From: Sporisorium sorghi
Lineage: Eukaryota > Basidiomycota > Ustilaginomycetes > Ustilaginales > Ustilaginaceae
Length of the DNA: 64,000 nucleotides
Direction of reading: 5' to 3'
Assembly (NCBI GenBank): GCA_023212695.1
Contig: JALCCG010000076.1
Location: 1 to 64,000 of the forward strand
A program made the position numbers and the translations under genes. Below the pieces are notes generated by a model, which was given only the letters and a program-made list of their open reading frames with translations, ran no database searches and was not told the origin of the DNA. Shown here piece after piece: positions 21,170-31,983 of this stretch; position 1 is the first letter of the stretch; every line of letters starts with the position of its first letter.

Positions 21170-24100
21170 ATGTCCCCTGGCGATACGGCACTTGACCATG
21201 CAAAAAGCCAAGCCAGAGATGTGAGCTCGGACGCTCTGTGGGACAGCAGTGCTGGCGAGCAAGACGTCCAGCCCGGCCATCACACCGAGAATGGAGTCAA
21301 CAGCGCCGCTTCGACATCAACCAATCACCTCTCGGCTGAGGCAGGACCCTCGGCACCACGATCCGTCGGAAGTGGACGCTCCGCCTCTCCTCAGCAAAGC
21401 TCGACGCCCAAGTTGCCGACCAAGCGAAGAAGGCTTGATGCAGAACTTGCTTTTTCCAGTCCAGGTCCAGCCTTCCAGATCGGACAGCAAGACAGCGACG
21501 TCCAAGCTGAGAACAGCGACAGCTCGGGAAGGGCGCGCCGTCCTCGTCGAAGCACCGCTTTGACCAATGGTAACGGCAATAGCAGTGGCAACGGCAGCAG
21601 CGATTCGCGGCATCGTCGTCCATCTGCTGCATCGACAAGGCCGGGAGAGTTGGATACCTCCAAGACGGCTGCTTCCGAGCCAAGTTCATCAAATAAGCTC
21701 AGCAGCAAGAACGGCAAAAGAAAACCAACTTCAAATGAAGTGGCGCATCGCGAATCCTCGACAAGCTCGGTCCCTCCGAACCGTTCCAGATCACGCAGCA
21801 AATCGGCAGCGGAGAGCGAGCCAGATCGAGATTTGGCAGCAGTTCAGTCAGAGGGTCCCACCATCTTCCCGCCCCACCACTCTCGCCCGAAACCGCAGAT
21901 CACACCTTTGACTCAGCTCGACCCACACGCACCTCTGCCCGACATTCTCGATCGCAGACGCAAGGAGAAGGTGGCAGTGGCACAGTCAGATCTCGAAGAC
22001 GTCCATGATGGTCACGATATGCTCGTTCGAGAGCTCTTTCACCTCACCAAGTTTGTCACCATGGTCGGGTACGATCCTGACGTCGCGCGCAACGACCAGA
22101 GCGATGTCTTCACCACATTCAAACATGCGCACGACCTTCGCTTCAGCCTAGACGAGTCCGCTTCAGGAGCAGAAGCGTCAACATCCGGCCGCGTCACTCG
22201 TAGACGAGTCAACGCCAGACTGGAGAGCCTCTCCCTTAAACGACCACAGCCTCCAAGTACCCCATCCACGCCCACTGCTGCTTCCAACAAAAAAGGTGCC
22301 GCCGACCGCAGCAGAAGATCGTCGAGCATCGCAGACCCCAAGTCTCGCACGAACGGTATGAATGCCTCAGACAGCGAAGCCAGTGTTGATGATGACGAAG
22401 AAGCAAGCGAGGGGGACAGCGAGGGCTCATACATCGACACAGGCACGCGTGATGGGAAAGGCAAAGGCAGAGCAAGGGATGTCGACGCGCGACGCAGAGA
22501 TACGACGAAGCGAGCCCGGCTCTCATCAACTTCGCAGAAGCGTCAACGCGCGCTGATCGATGAAACCTCATCCGACACACCAGTCAAGCGCACCGGATCA
22601 CGTAAGAATAGGGCCTTGGACGAGCTCGATGCTTTCATCACTCGACATCAACCGCATCCCTTGCCTGATCACCCGCCACCACTGCACATCCTCGCTCCTC
22701 ACCAAGTGCCTGCTCCTCGACGCTTCAATGGCGATCTCAACGCCCTGTGGGACTCTTTCGACCTCTTGCATGATGGCGAATCGAGCATCGACGACGATGA
22801 TCTGCAGACCTACCTCAAGCTAGACGAGAGATGGCGCGCCGGTCTACCCATCCACCCCGAAGCTGGCTCCACCACACGCCACACCGCTCACAAAGTCGTC
22901 CGCAACAAGTCGCATCACGATCATCTGCTCGATGCAGTTGCTGCCAGCTACTCCCAAATGCGCCAGTACGCTCGACTCAGGCAGCAGAACTCTCGCAAAG
23001 TGGCTCGCATGGTCGCACAGCACTGGGAACGTCAGCTCGGTACCTCGGAGCGCGAAAAGAAGGCCGAGGAGAGACGAGTTCGTGCCTTGGCTAAGTGGAC
23101 TCTCCGCGAAGTGCTCAAGCAGTGGCGACTCGCCGTCAACGTGGTCAGAGCCCGTAAGGCTGCGGCCGAGAAGGCCGAGAAGGAGAAGCTCGACAAAGAG
23201 CAGCTCAATGCTATCCTTGAGCAGAGCACCGCCATGCTCAAGAAGCAGCATGAAGTCATGATGCGTGCAGACAGCTCGGTCGGCAGCGACGACGAAAGTG
23301 ACAGGACCAGCTATGGAAGCGACGGGACTGCGGAACCGGATGAGTCGGATGCCGACGTCGAGGATCAGTATCAGATGCCCAGTGACGATGAGGCGGAAGA
23401 CCCAGAAACCGCCAACGCGTCTCAAGACGTCTCGACTCCGGTCACGCGTGATCAGTCCCTCGCATCCACACCTGCGCCAGAGAACGCTGATGACGATACA
23501 ACACATCGAGAAGCGAGCAAGCTCGACGATGAAGCACTGCCTGCAAACGGTGAGACTTCAGACGTTGCAGTCTCAGAACCAACATTTTCGCGCAGGCCCC
23601 GTCGAAGCACCCGCGGTGTCATTGGCAGACCCACGAAAGCAAAAGATTCGAAACTCGATGCCGATGACGTCGAGTTCGATCTCGACGCCGACGACGGCGA
23701 GCAAGAAGATGCTGAACTCGAACGACAGATGTGGGAGGAGGATGAGGAGGACGACAGTGAAGATGCAGGGCTCGAAGCGGACGCCAATATACCCATTGAG
23801 GAGCTGCTCAAACGATACGGCTACGGACAGGACGCAGATGAGGAGGGTGCAGATGATGATGACGCCGGCGAAGAGGATGAATCTGTTGCAAGCGAAGACG
23901 AACAAGCTCCACCACCAGCAACAAAGGACGAGCACGAGGATACAGAAGCCGCCGCTTCCGTGAAGGTGGAGGCCGAGCGCTCGACCGAGAATGACGACAC
24001 TTCAGACGTGGCAATGGACCTCGAAGAAACAGACTTGAGCGCTCTGATCCGACCGTCAGACGCCTTGCACGAGGACGACCACAGCGATACCGAATCTGCA

Positions 24101-26716
24101 GCTACGAGCGGCCGTCGAAGCAGCCGACGTTCTCTGACGCGCGCCTCCTCGATCGTCTCTTCCGACCGTCCCGCGGCTCGTTCGCGTCAGCCCTTCCTGC
24201 TGCGCGGCCTGCTGCGCCCCTACCAACAGATTGGGTTCGAGTGGTTGTCGAGCCTGTACGCCAACGGCGTCAACGGCATCCTCGCCGACGAGATGGGTCT
24301 TGGCAAGACCATCCAGACCATCTCTTTGCTGGCGCATCTCGCGTGCGACAAAGGCGTCTGGGGCCCGCATCTCGTCGTCGCGCCTACCAGTGTCATGCTC
24401 AACTGGGAAGTCGAGTTCAAGAAATTCCTGCCCGGCTTCAAGATTCTCTCGTACTACGGCAGCCAGAAGGAGCGCAAGGAGAAGCGAGTCGGATGGAACA
24501 CCGAGAACAGCTTCAACGTGTGCATCACGAGCTACCAACTTGTGCTGGCTGACCAGCACATCTTCCGACGCAAGCCGTGGGTGTATCTGGTGCTGGACGA
24601 GGCGCATCACATCAAGAACTTCCGGTCGCAACGATGGCAGACGCTGCTCGGCTTCAATTCGCAGCGGCGTCTGCTGTTGACGGGCACACCTCTGCAGAAC
24701 AATCTCATGGATTTGTGGTCGCTGATGTACTTCTTGATGCCGCATGGTGCTACGGAACTGCCAGGCGGAGGCGCTTTCGCCAACATGAAGGATTTTCAGG
24801 ATTGGTTCTCGAATCCGCTCGACAAGGCGATCGAAGGCGGCACCAGCATGAACGACGAAACTCGGGCCATGGTGCAGAAGCTTCACGCCGTGTTGCGACC
24901 CTACCTTTTGCGTCGTCTCAAGAGCGAAGTCGAGAAGGAGCTGCCGAGCAAGTACGAGCACGTCATCACTTGTCGACTCTCCAAGCGCCAACGTTTTCTC
25001 TACAACGACTTCATGTCACGCGCTAAGACACGCGAGAGCCTGGCTAGCGGCAACTACCTCAGCATCATCAACTGCCTGATGCAGCTGCGAAAGGTGTGCA
25101 ACCATCCAGATCTGTTCGAGGTGCGGCCGATCGTCACCAGCTTCGCCATGTCGAGATCCGTGGTCGCGGACTACGAGATCAAGGATCTGCTCGTGCGACG
25201 TCAGCTGCTGCAAGATGACCTCTGGGACAAAGTGGATCTAGACGTGACCAACTTCAGGATCACGGATCGCGAGGAGCATCTGACGGCGATCGAATCGCGT
25301 GATCTGCGCAAGCTGAACGCTGCCAAGAAGCTGCCGTACTTCCGGGACGCAATTCCTGATCCACCAGAGCTGGACACGTGGACGCTCGATGGATTTCAGC
25401 GGACGCGCGAGCAGCGAAAGCTGGTGGGCGACATGGAACGGTGGAAGCACGTGGCGTATCTGAACCAGTATCGCTGCACCAAGCGGCCCGTGTATGGATC
25501 CGCCTTGATCAAGATGCTGCGAGAGGCTGGCAAGGCTGGGCGACTGGAACCGCTGGAGCAGCACGAGTCGGATCGCAAAGGATTCCTCGACCGCTGCGAC
25601 AACCTGCTGCGCATTGTGCAGTCGCGTTCGACGAGGCGGGAGAACATGCAACCCGTGATCGACAGGTTCGCTTTCGTCACCCCGCGCGCCGTTGCCGTCG
25701 ACATGCCTCGATGGGCTCTAGCTGGTTTGGAGCCGTACCAGTGTCCCGACTTGCTCAAACCCGAGTTTGACACTGTCCATCCTGTCGCGGTCAAGCTGCA
25801 CATTGCCTTCCCGGACGCGTCGCTTCTGCAGTACGACTGCGGCAAGCTGCAGCAGTTGGATATCCTTATGCGACGGCTCAAGGAAGGCGGACATCGCATC
25901 CTCATCTTCACGCAGATGACGCGCGTGCTCGACATTCTCGAGTCGTTCCTCAACTACCACGGCTACCGCTATCTGCGTCTGGACGGAGCGACGAAAGTCG
26001 AGCAGCGTCAGGCGCTCACCGAGAAGTTCAATCGGGATCTGCGCATCTCTGCGTTCATCTTGTCCACGCGTTCCGGTGGTTTGGGCATCAACCTCACGGG
26101 CGCCGACACGGTGCTGTTCTACGACCTCGACTGGAACGCGGCCATCGAGGCGCAGTGCATGGATCGTGCTCACCGCATCGGCCAGACGCGCGACGTGCAC
26201 ATCTACCGCTTCGTCACGGAACACACGATCGAGGAAAACATGCTGCGCAAGGCCAACCAGAAGCGGTTGCTGGATAACGTGGTGATTCAGGAGGGCGAGT
26301 TTAACACCGAGACGCTGGCCAAACGGATCGATTGGCGGGACATGCTTGATGAAGGCGGCAAGATCGCGGGCGTGGACGTGGCCGAGGTGGGTGTCGAGAG
26401 CGGTAGGGAGGTGGAAAAGGCATTTTTGGAGGCCGAGGACGAGGAAGATAGACAGGCGGCGCTCAAGGCTAGAGAGGAGATGTTTGTCGATGATGACGAG
26501 TTCGATGAGCAGGCGCAGCAGGCCAAGCAGGTGAATGGGGATATTGAGGGTACACCCGTGCCCAACTCGTCGGCATTGCAGGATAAAGGGAAGCAGGTCG
26601 CAGAGGAGGATGCAGCGGTACAAGTTGGGGACGAAGAGGAAGACGAGGAGGAGGGCGGGACCATCGACGACTACATGCTCGCCTTTGTCGAGCGCGATTG
26701 GGACTTTTTCGCCTGA
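21170..26716 (+). CDS. SWR1: SWR1-type chromatin remodelling ATPase
   Basis: Swr1 is the motor subunit of the SWR complex, which exchanges H2A for H2A.Z in nucleosomes. The first ATG of the frame is 21170 and gives 1848 residues. The N terminus (1-550) is disordered and Ser/basic-rich. An HSA domain, which docks actin and Arp4, lies near 570-680 (RQQNSRKVARMVAQHWE). Acidic Asp/Glu-rich segments (about 710-1000) resemble the H2A.Z-H2B-binding region of Swr1. The SNF2 motor begins at LLRGLLRPYQQIGFEW (near 1010) with DEMGLGKT (Walker A), DEAH (near 1142) and TGTPLQNN. After a long insertion, diagnostic of the split-ATPase INO80/SWR1 class, helicase motifs V-VI follow (GGLGINLTGADTVLFYD, then DRAHRIGQTRDVHIYRF). 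The HSA domain, acidic block and large insert favour SWR1 over INO80. No intron was needed. Confidence 0.95.
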   Translation: MSPGDTALDHAKSQARDVSSDALWDSSAGEQDVQPGHHTENGVNSAASTSTNHLSAEAGPSAPRSVGSGRSASPQQSSTPKLPTKRRRLDAELAFSSPGPAFQIGQQDSDVQAENSDSSGRARRPRRSTALTNGNGNSSGNGSSDSRHRRPSAASTRPGELDTSKTAASEPSSSNKLSSKNGKRKPTSNEVAHRESSTSSVPPNRSRSRSKSAAESEPDRDLAAVQSEGPTIFPPHHSRPKPQITPLTQLDPHAPLPDILDRRRKEKVAVAQSDLEDVHDGHDMLVRELFHLTKFVTMVGYDPDVARNDQSDVFTTFKHAHDLRFSLDESASGAEASTSGRVTRRRVNARLESLSLKRPQPPSTPSTPTAASNKKGAADRSRRSSSIADPKSRTNGMNASDSEASVDDDEEASEGDSEGSYIDTGTRDGKGKGRARDVDARRRDTTKRARLSSTSQKRQRALIDETSSDTPVKRTGSRKNRALDELDAFITRHQPHPLPDHPPPLHILAPHQVPAPRRFNGDLNALWDSFDLLHDGESSIDDDDLQTYLKLDERWRAGLPIHPEAGSTTRHTAHKVVRNKSHHDHLLDAVAASYSQMRQYARLRQQNSRKVARMVAQHWERQLGTSEREKKAEERRVRALAKWTLREVLKQWRLAVNVVRARKAAAEKAEKEKLDKEQLNAILEQSTAMLKKQHEVMMRADSSVGSDDESDRTSYGSDGTAEPDESDADVEDQYQMPSDDEAEDPETANASQDVSTPVTRDQSLASTPAPENADDDTTHREASKLDDEALPANGETSDVAVSEPTFSRRPRRSTRGVIGRPTKAKDSKLDADDVEFDLDADDGEQEDAELERQMWEEDEEDDSEDAGLEADANIPIEELLKRYGYGQDADEEGADDDDAGEEDESVASEDEQAPPPATKDEHEDTEAAASVKVEAERSTENDDTSDVAMDLEETDLSALIRPSDALHEDDHSDTESAATSGRRSSRRSLTRASSIVSSDRPAARSRQPFLLRGLLRPYQQIGFEWLSSLYANGVNGILADEMGLGKTIQTISLLAHLACDKGVWGPHLVVAPTSVMLNWEVEFKKFLPGFKILSYYGSQKERKEKRVGWNTENSFNVCITSYQLVLADQHIFRRKPWVYLVLDEAHHIKNFRSQRWQTLLGFNSQRRLLLTGTPLQNNLMDLWSLMYFLMPHGATELPGGGAFANMKDFQDWFSNPLDKAIEGGTSMNDETRAMVQKLHAVLRPYLLRRLKSEVEKELPSKYEHVITCRLSKRQRFLYNDFMSRAKTRESLASGNYLSIINCLMQLRKVCNHPDLFEVRPIVTSFAMSRSVVADYEIKDLLVRRQLLQDDLWDKVDLDVTNFRITDREEHLTAIESRDLRKLNAAKKLPYFRDAIPDPPELDTWTLDGFQRTREQRKLVGDMERWKHVAYLNQYRCTKRPVYGSALIKMLREAGKAGRLEPLEQHESDRKGFLDRCDNLLRIVQSRSTRRENMQPVIDRFAFVTPRAVAVDMPRWALAGLEPYQCPDLLKPEFDTVHPVAVKLHIAFPDASLLQYDCGKLQQLDILMRRLKEGGHRILIFTQMTRVLDILESFLNYHGYRYLRLDGATKVEQRQALTEKFNRDLRISAFILSTRSGGLGINLTGADTVLFYDLDWNAAIEAQCMDRAHRIGQTRDVHIYRFVTEHTIEENMLRKANQKRLLDNVVIQEGEFNTETLAKRIDWRDMLDEGGKIAGVDVAEVGVESGREVEKAFLEAEDEEDRQAALKAREEMFVDDDEFDEQAQQAKQVNGDIEGTPVPNSSALQDKGKQVAEEDAAVQVGDEEEDEEEGGTIDDYMLAFVERDWDFFA

Positions 26717-26904
26717 TCTCAGAGAGCTTGTTCAAACACCACTTCTTGATAATACGACGTGCCCAGACACTTCACACTGACAAAGCGGTCTGAGATTCGC
26801 ACTCACACACGCACCGATTTTGAGGTTCGCACTCATACACACTTTGATCCGAGGCTTGCACTGCAAATCTGTATCGATTCAATGACCATGAGCGCATCCG
26901 CTTT

Positions 26905-29463
26905 CTAAGCAGCAGTGTCCATCTCGACAACCTGTCCTCCCACCTCGACAGGCACCGGCAGCTCATCCACCGTCTTGTCCGACAGCTGGTCGTGCTCCAC
27001 CTCGTTCTCACCCGGCGAGCTGTCGAGCGCCAAATGCGGCGGCGAAGCCAAATCGAGCGGCTCGGGCTCGTCGTCGATGGCTTCCTCTGTCTCGACTCTA
27101 CTGTTCGACGCGGTAGCCGAGCCAAGCCGGGACGACGAGTACAGTGCAGACGCCGCGGCCGCCGAAGCCTGGTGCTGGTGCAGCGTCGGCCGGTACTGCG
27201 GCGAGGAGAACGTTGAGCGGCTCTTGTTTTGCGGCAAGCCGATGGTCACGCGCGTGTGCGGCGAGCTCACGCTGCTGCTGGCGGCGGAACGATGTGCCCT
27301 AGTGCTGCTGCTGCTTCGGCTGCCGATGGGTCGGAGCACTTCGGGCGAGGTGGAAAAGTTGAGCAGCAGCGCGGCTGCCGAGGCGTCGGACGGGTCAGCC
27401 GTCGAACCTGCGCCGGCAGCCGCGGTATCTCGATCCGATAGACCAGGCGTCTTGTGTGCGCTGGTGCTGCCCGTTTCGCGCACCTCGGATTCCACCCCAT
27501 AGGTGCTCGGGAACGAGAGCGTCGTGGATCTCGCTCGGACGTTGCCCGCTGTAGCCGCCGCAGCTGTAGACGAAGACGAAGAGGTTGAAAGGCTGGAAGG
27601 ATTGAACGGCGCAAAGTTGGGCGAGGCCAGGCTTAGTTGCTTGAACAGAAAGCTGCTTGATTCGCGACGAGATGGTGGATCCGAGGGCAAAGGCATAGCC
27701 GACGCAGGCAGCGATGAGAAGCTGGGACTTTGCGAGACTCTCGCTGCTGCTGCTGCGGAGAGACCCGCGCGCTGCTTGGACATGCTGATGGCCGGATCGG
27801 GGAGCATGATCGGCGACTCGGCAGAGAGGCTCATCATGGGAGAGGTGACGGTGGTGGCAGGCGAGATGGTGCTTGGGCTCTGCTGAATGAGCGAAAAGAC
27901 AGGCGACACCTCGGCGCTCTCCCTGCTCGACGAGGAAGAGTAGGCGGTGTCGGTGCGGACGTATCGGCTGGGCACAGCGAACGACTCGGACTTGACCAGG
28001 GACGGATGCGACCGAGCAGCAGCAGCAGAGTTGGAGTCGTTCGGCGGACGGAACGAGGCATAGGCCATGTGCTTTTTGGATCGACGCTCGAGCGGTTCGT
28101 CGTCCTCTTCGTCGTTGTCGTCCTCGTCGTCGGCTGCAGCCTCTGCTTCTTCCTCTTCGTCATCGCCCTCTGCGACGTCGTCCTCGATCTGGTCCTCTTC
28201 TTCTTCCTCGTCAGACTCGTCGTCGTCTACGCCTCCTCGTTTGCTCTGCACCACCTTAGTCTCGGGGCGGGTTGTAGTGAGCTGGACACCCTCCGACGCA
28301 AGCGAACGAGCTTGGAGACCGCATCCTGGCTCGTCCTCGACCTTTGCATCCTGGCGGTACGTCCCGTCCTGATTGCGCACACCAAACGGATTGTCTGCAG
28401 TTGGGATGTGCTCGGGACTCGAGCTGGTTTCGAGCTTGTGGATGTAGGCTTTGAGCTCAAAGATGTAGTTGATGGCGTGCGTGAGCACTTCGAGCTTGTG
28501 CAGGCCGAGTTCTTCCTCCTTGTCTGCTCCCGCTGCTGCTTTTTTGGTGTCGGGCTTCTTGCGATTCCTCTTTCGTTTTGGCTTGCCCGTGGCGGCGTCA
28601 ATGTAGGTCTTGGGTGCACCACCGGCAGCGATACGAGCCGCCTCGTCTTCTTGCTCCTGCTTCTGTCTGCGACGATCCTCGAGCTCCTTGGCGCAGGCGG
28701 GCACGATGGAGCGCAAGGTGACGAGCCTGTCGTTGATCTTTTCCCTTCTGCGTCGCTCGATTTGGCTGTGCGTGGCGCGTCGTTTCGAGTCTCGAACCGC
28801 TTTTTTGGGCGGACTGGCTGTCTGGCTGGCGTCTCCAGCGACGGAAGCTGGCCTGCTGGGTCCTGCCGGAGTGAAAGGCTCAGAGAGGACTGTGTTGAAG
28901 AAGCCCTTGTCGGGACCTGGAGCAGGTGGGGAGGTTGCTTTCTCGACGAGCAAGCGCCTGATCACCGAGCCAGTGTGACCACGTGGAATCGATTCGACAA
29001 AGATGAGCTTGCCCTTCATCTGCTTGAAGGGCGGAGCAAAGTCGACGATCCACTTGAAGAGCTCGGTCTTCATCCGCTTGGATTCTTTGTCACCACCCTG
29101 AGCTGAGCGCTCTCGTCCTGGGGAGCTGAGAGCTACGAAAGCAATTGGAGCAGTGCCAGCGAGGGGCAATTGGCCTGGTGTCAGTGTGACGACGACGCCG
29201 GCTGGTTGAGAAACACCAATGACGGAGCAGTCGCGAACAAGAGCATTGGCAAAGAGGCGACTCTCTACGAGAGAGGCATCGAGGGTCTGGCCCTTGTGCT
29301 CGAATCGATCATAGCTGGCGCTCGCCGAGCCGAAGGGGACGGCAGAGGAGCTGGTTGCGCTCGTATGAGGGCGGTGGTTATGAAAGTTGGTTCCATAGTC
29401 GCGATCGTAATGGGACGGTTCTGCACCGGGAGCCGGAGGTGGACGGTAGGTGGAGAACAACAT
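26905..29463 (-). CDS. bHLH transcription factor with an expanded loop
   Basis: The first ATG of the frame is 29463 and gives 852 residues beginning MLFSTYRPPPAPG. A conserved-looking N-terminal segment near 95-145 reads FKWIVDFAPPFKQMKGKL. The basic region and helix 1 lie near 225-250 (SQIERRRREKINDRLVTL), with the E-R-x-R-R pattern expected for E-box contact. Helix 2 lies near 312-342 (LHKLEVLTHAINYIFELKA). The loop between them is about 65 residues and Lys/Arg-rich (GKPKRKRNRKKPDTKK), far longer than the usual 5-20. A strongly acidic stretch and long Ser/Ala-rich disordered regions follow. bHLH proteins dimerise on CANNTG sites; this one's partner and targets are unknown. The frame is open to 29556 but without an ATG. 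Confidence 0.85.
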   Translation of the reverse strand: MLFSTYRPPPAPGAEPSHYDRDYGTNFHNHRPHTSATSSSAVPFGSASASYDRFEHKGQTLDASLVESRLFANALVRDCSVIGVSQPAGVVVTLTPGQLPLAGTAPIAFVALSSPGRERSAQGGDKESKRMKTELFKWIVDFAPPFKQMKGKLIFVESIPRGHTGSVIRRLLVEKATSPPAPGPDKGFFNTVLSEPFTPAGPSRPASVAGDASQTASPPKKAVRDSKRRATHSQIERRRREKINDRLVTLRSIVPACAKELEDRRRQKQEQEDEAARIAAGGAPKTYIDAATGKPKRKRNRKKPDTKKAAAGADKEEELGLHKLEVLTHAINYIFELKAYIHKLETSSSPEHIPTADNPFGVRNQDGTYRQDAKVEDEPGCGLQARSLASEGVQLTTTRPETKVVQSKRGGVDDDESDEEEEEDQIEDDVAEGDDEEEEAEAAADDEDDNDEEDDEPLERRSKKHMAYASFRPPNDSNSAAAARSHPSLVKSESFAVPSRYVRTDTAYSSSSSRESAEVSPVFSLIQQSPSTISPATTVTSPMMSLSAESPIMLPDPAISMSKQRAGLSAAAAARVSQSPSFSSLPASAMPLPSDPPSRRESSSFLFKQLSLASPNFAPFNPSSLSTSSSSSTAAAATAGNVRARSTTLSFPSTYGVESEVRETGSTSAHKTPGLSDRDTAAAGAGSTADPSDASAAALLLNFSTSPEVLRPIGSRSSSSTRAHRSAASSSVSSPHTRVTIGLPQNKSRSTFSSPQYRPTLHQHQASAAAASALYSSSRLGSATASNSRVETEEAIDDEPEPLDLASPPHLALDSSPGENEVEHDQLSDKTVDELPVPVEVGGQVVEMDTAA

Positions 29464-31129
29464 GTCGTCGAAGGTGGCGGTGCTGTTGACGGCTGTCTTC
29501 AACAGCCGAAGACGGGGATGAGGATGGAGTATAGGACGTCTCTGAGGCTGAGCCAAAACTGAGCAGCGCGGCGCAGGTCAATGCTGCGAGAAAAATGGAA
29601 AGCGTGAACTGAAGCAGAGGAGCTCAGTTCTGCCGCATTGAGACAAGGCAAGATCGGATGATTCCGTTGCGGTGATGGCTTGGGGTATGTGATGAAAGTG
29701 TGATGCAGGCAAGAAGGAGGAGGGACGAGAGTGACTCTGGCTTGGACAGTCAAGGTCGGGAGCAAGCCGAAGAAAGTCGTGTGTGCAAAAAGTAGGGAGA
29801 GAGTCACACCGTCTTGCCCGAGCCAAAGGAAGAGCTTAGTGTCGAGCGAGCGGAGCGGCAAAGGGCTCCCTCAAAAGATCACAATCACATTTACACAGCA
29901 GACGCAGGCAAGAACGGACTTGTCACGAGGGATCGTAGCGGGGAAGAAGACAAGGGCAACGTTGGGGAGAGAGTCAGCATCTGCAGGCAGCGAACGTCCA
30001 ACAGCGCCCAACGTGCAGCTCCTTCGTTCTGTTCATGCGAGCGAAGCGCAACCTCCGTTCCCACACCGCTCTTCCCCTTCTCTCCATTCGAGCATCGGCT
30101 CTGCCGTCAAGATTTGATTGCACCTTTTTGCTGCTCGCTCGTGTCTGAGCCACCAAGGTCAATGAACGCACTCGGCAGCAAACCAGTCTGCAAGTCAGAG
30201 AGCGAGCAAGAGCGCAATAAGAGCGGAGCCCAGCTTGCTTTCAGAAGGGGTCGTTCGTTTGCATAGGTCGCGCGAGCTTGTCCACGTTGGCCACCGTGGC
30301 TGCAATCTGAGCTTGATGCAAAGGCGCTCCGCTTCTCGCGAAAGGAAAAAAGACCCTGGAGAGAACGTGCGCTCGCTGCATGGTATTCGATTTCAAGCTC
30401 GATTTCACTTGAACGTGTGTTCGCCATTTCAAAGGGGAAAAAACAAAGAAGAAGCCAGACTTTCTCGCCTCTCTATCGACCATGGCGCGCTCACTCTTGC
30501 GCGATGCAGCTGTCTTTCGATCCGCTTCCTGTCGCCCTCGCCCCGAACAAGGCGTGACGGTCATCGTCGTCGATTCTTAGCAGTGCGTCTGTTGCTGAAC
30601 CTCAGACAGCGAAGTCCCAGCGAAAAGGCAAGAGGCTGACGCTCCGTGACATCGGGATCGATCGTGTGGCCTTGCAATCGCCATCTCGGCCCGATCCGAC
30701 ACCAGTCCTGACTTGCAGCATTGAATGACCTTGTTGGATTCACCCTCCTCCGCGATAATTTGAGTCCTGTCGCTTGCTCCGTGTCTGTTCAGATGAGGCC
30801 AGGTAAGCAAACGGTGTGCGCTTCCCTGAATGCACCACGCTTCGTGATGGCATCTACAGAACACCAACGGGAGACTCTCACAGCAAAGCATCGATAGAGA
30901 TCCAGAGCACTTCGGAACAATGACAGTCATCTCACCCGAACAACCGGTCTGTCTCGTCCGTAAGCATGAGACAGTGCGAGTTCTACGAATGCATTTCTTT
31001 AAGACGACAGTAGTTTGTTGCACCCCAGACTCGGGTCGCCATGGCTTTCGAGATTGGCCTGTCGAGGGAGACGGGAGCTGATCGTTGGTCTGGATCGGAC
31101 AGGGACAACACTACGACCGTGCGAGTTGC
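29464..31129. other. Intergenic region upstream of the bHLH gene
   Basis: This 1.67-kb stretch sits between the bHLH start and the ATP15 stop, both on the minus strand. The overlapping short frames show no domain. It probably contains the bHLH promoter and a long 5' leader. Regulatory genes in fungi often have long upstream regions like this. Confidence 0.5.
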
Positions 31130-31983
31130 TTATTGCTTCTTCTCCTCGGCGAGGTTGAGCTGTAAGAGTGGATCGAGGCAAGTGAGAAAGACAGACCCGT
31201 CAGTATCGTTTACTTTGAAGGACGTCGCAGAGCTTGGTGAAGTGGGCACTCGGTGTCTTTGCGGCAGTCTGACCAGTTGCGATAGTCAAGCGAGCCCTGA
31301 CTGCGATTTGCGTCAAGATGCCATTGGAGCTGATAGACAGCCATGGAAATCGTTGGAACAAGGGCGCGACCGCACCACCATGCCGCGAATGTCCAGTGAC
31401 GTGCAATCGCATCCTGAGCTTTAACTGTCTTGACTCTCCTTCCGCATCCTCCAGAGAGACCCTTGCAGTACTTCCGAAACCTCGTTTGTACCTATTGCGG
31501 CCCAACTTCACGTCGATCGAGGCGAACGGAAACTTACGTTGTCGCTGGCCTTGCCGTCCTTCCACTCTTGGTATCGGAGAGCCATGAAGCCTCGTCGCTC
31601 GGCAGCGGCGCGCTCCTCCTCCTTGAGCGCCTGGCGGGTGGCACGCGCGCAGATGGCGGTGTACTTGTTGAAGCTGTTTTCATCCAACCACGTCAAGTGT
31701 GCGGAGTGTAGAAGGGATCGTGCAGATGTGTCGTGGCGAGCCGTAACGTGAAGGCATGGTATGCGATGTGAGAGCGAGCATGAGTGCGTTTAAAAGACAA
31801 TAACAAGTTCAGCGAGGGTCAGTATGCTGTATGTTCTCCATGTTGTCGTCGCTCGGGCAAAGCTTCGTGCAGCGTTTGCGTCGAATGGCGGCGAAGTTCC
31901 AAAGTCCGGCCATTTGCTCCAAGGCGATGGGATGGGATGTGCGAGACGTACGTGAAGTGAGCTCTCCAGGAAGCGGCCGACAT
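31130..31983 (-). CDS. ATP15: Mitochondrial F1Fo ATP synthase subunit epsilon (three exons)
   Basis: This is a small subunit of the central stalk of mitochondrial ATP synthase. Exons are 31983-31952, 31673-31538 and 31159-31130, with phases 2 and 0 and donors GTACGT and GTAAGT. The 65-residue product begins MSAASWRAHFTFNKYTAICA, followed by ARATRQALKEEERAAAERR, then LRYQEWKDGK and a short LNLAEEKKQ tail. The W-x-x-x-x-F/Y-x-x-Y start, R-A-x-R-x-x-L-K and Y-x-x-W-x-x-G-K pattern is that of the epsilon/ATP15 family, and the length is right (yeast 62). The two introns (278 and 378 nt) far exceed the coding length. Confidence 0.92.

Noticed and set aside
24056..24991. 311-codon antisense ORF across the SWR1 motor domain
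   Set aside because: It mirrors the conserved helicase coding sequence and has no family features of its own.
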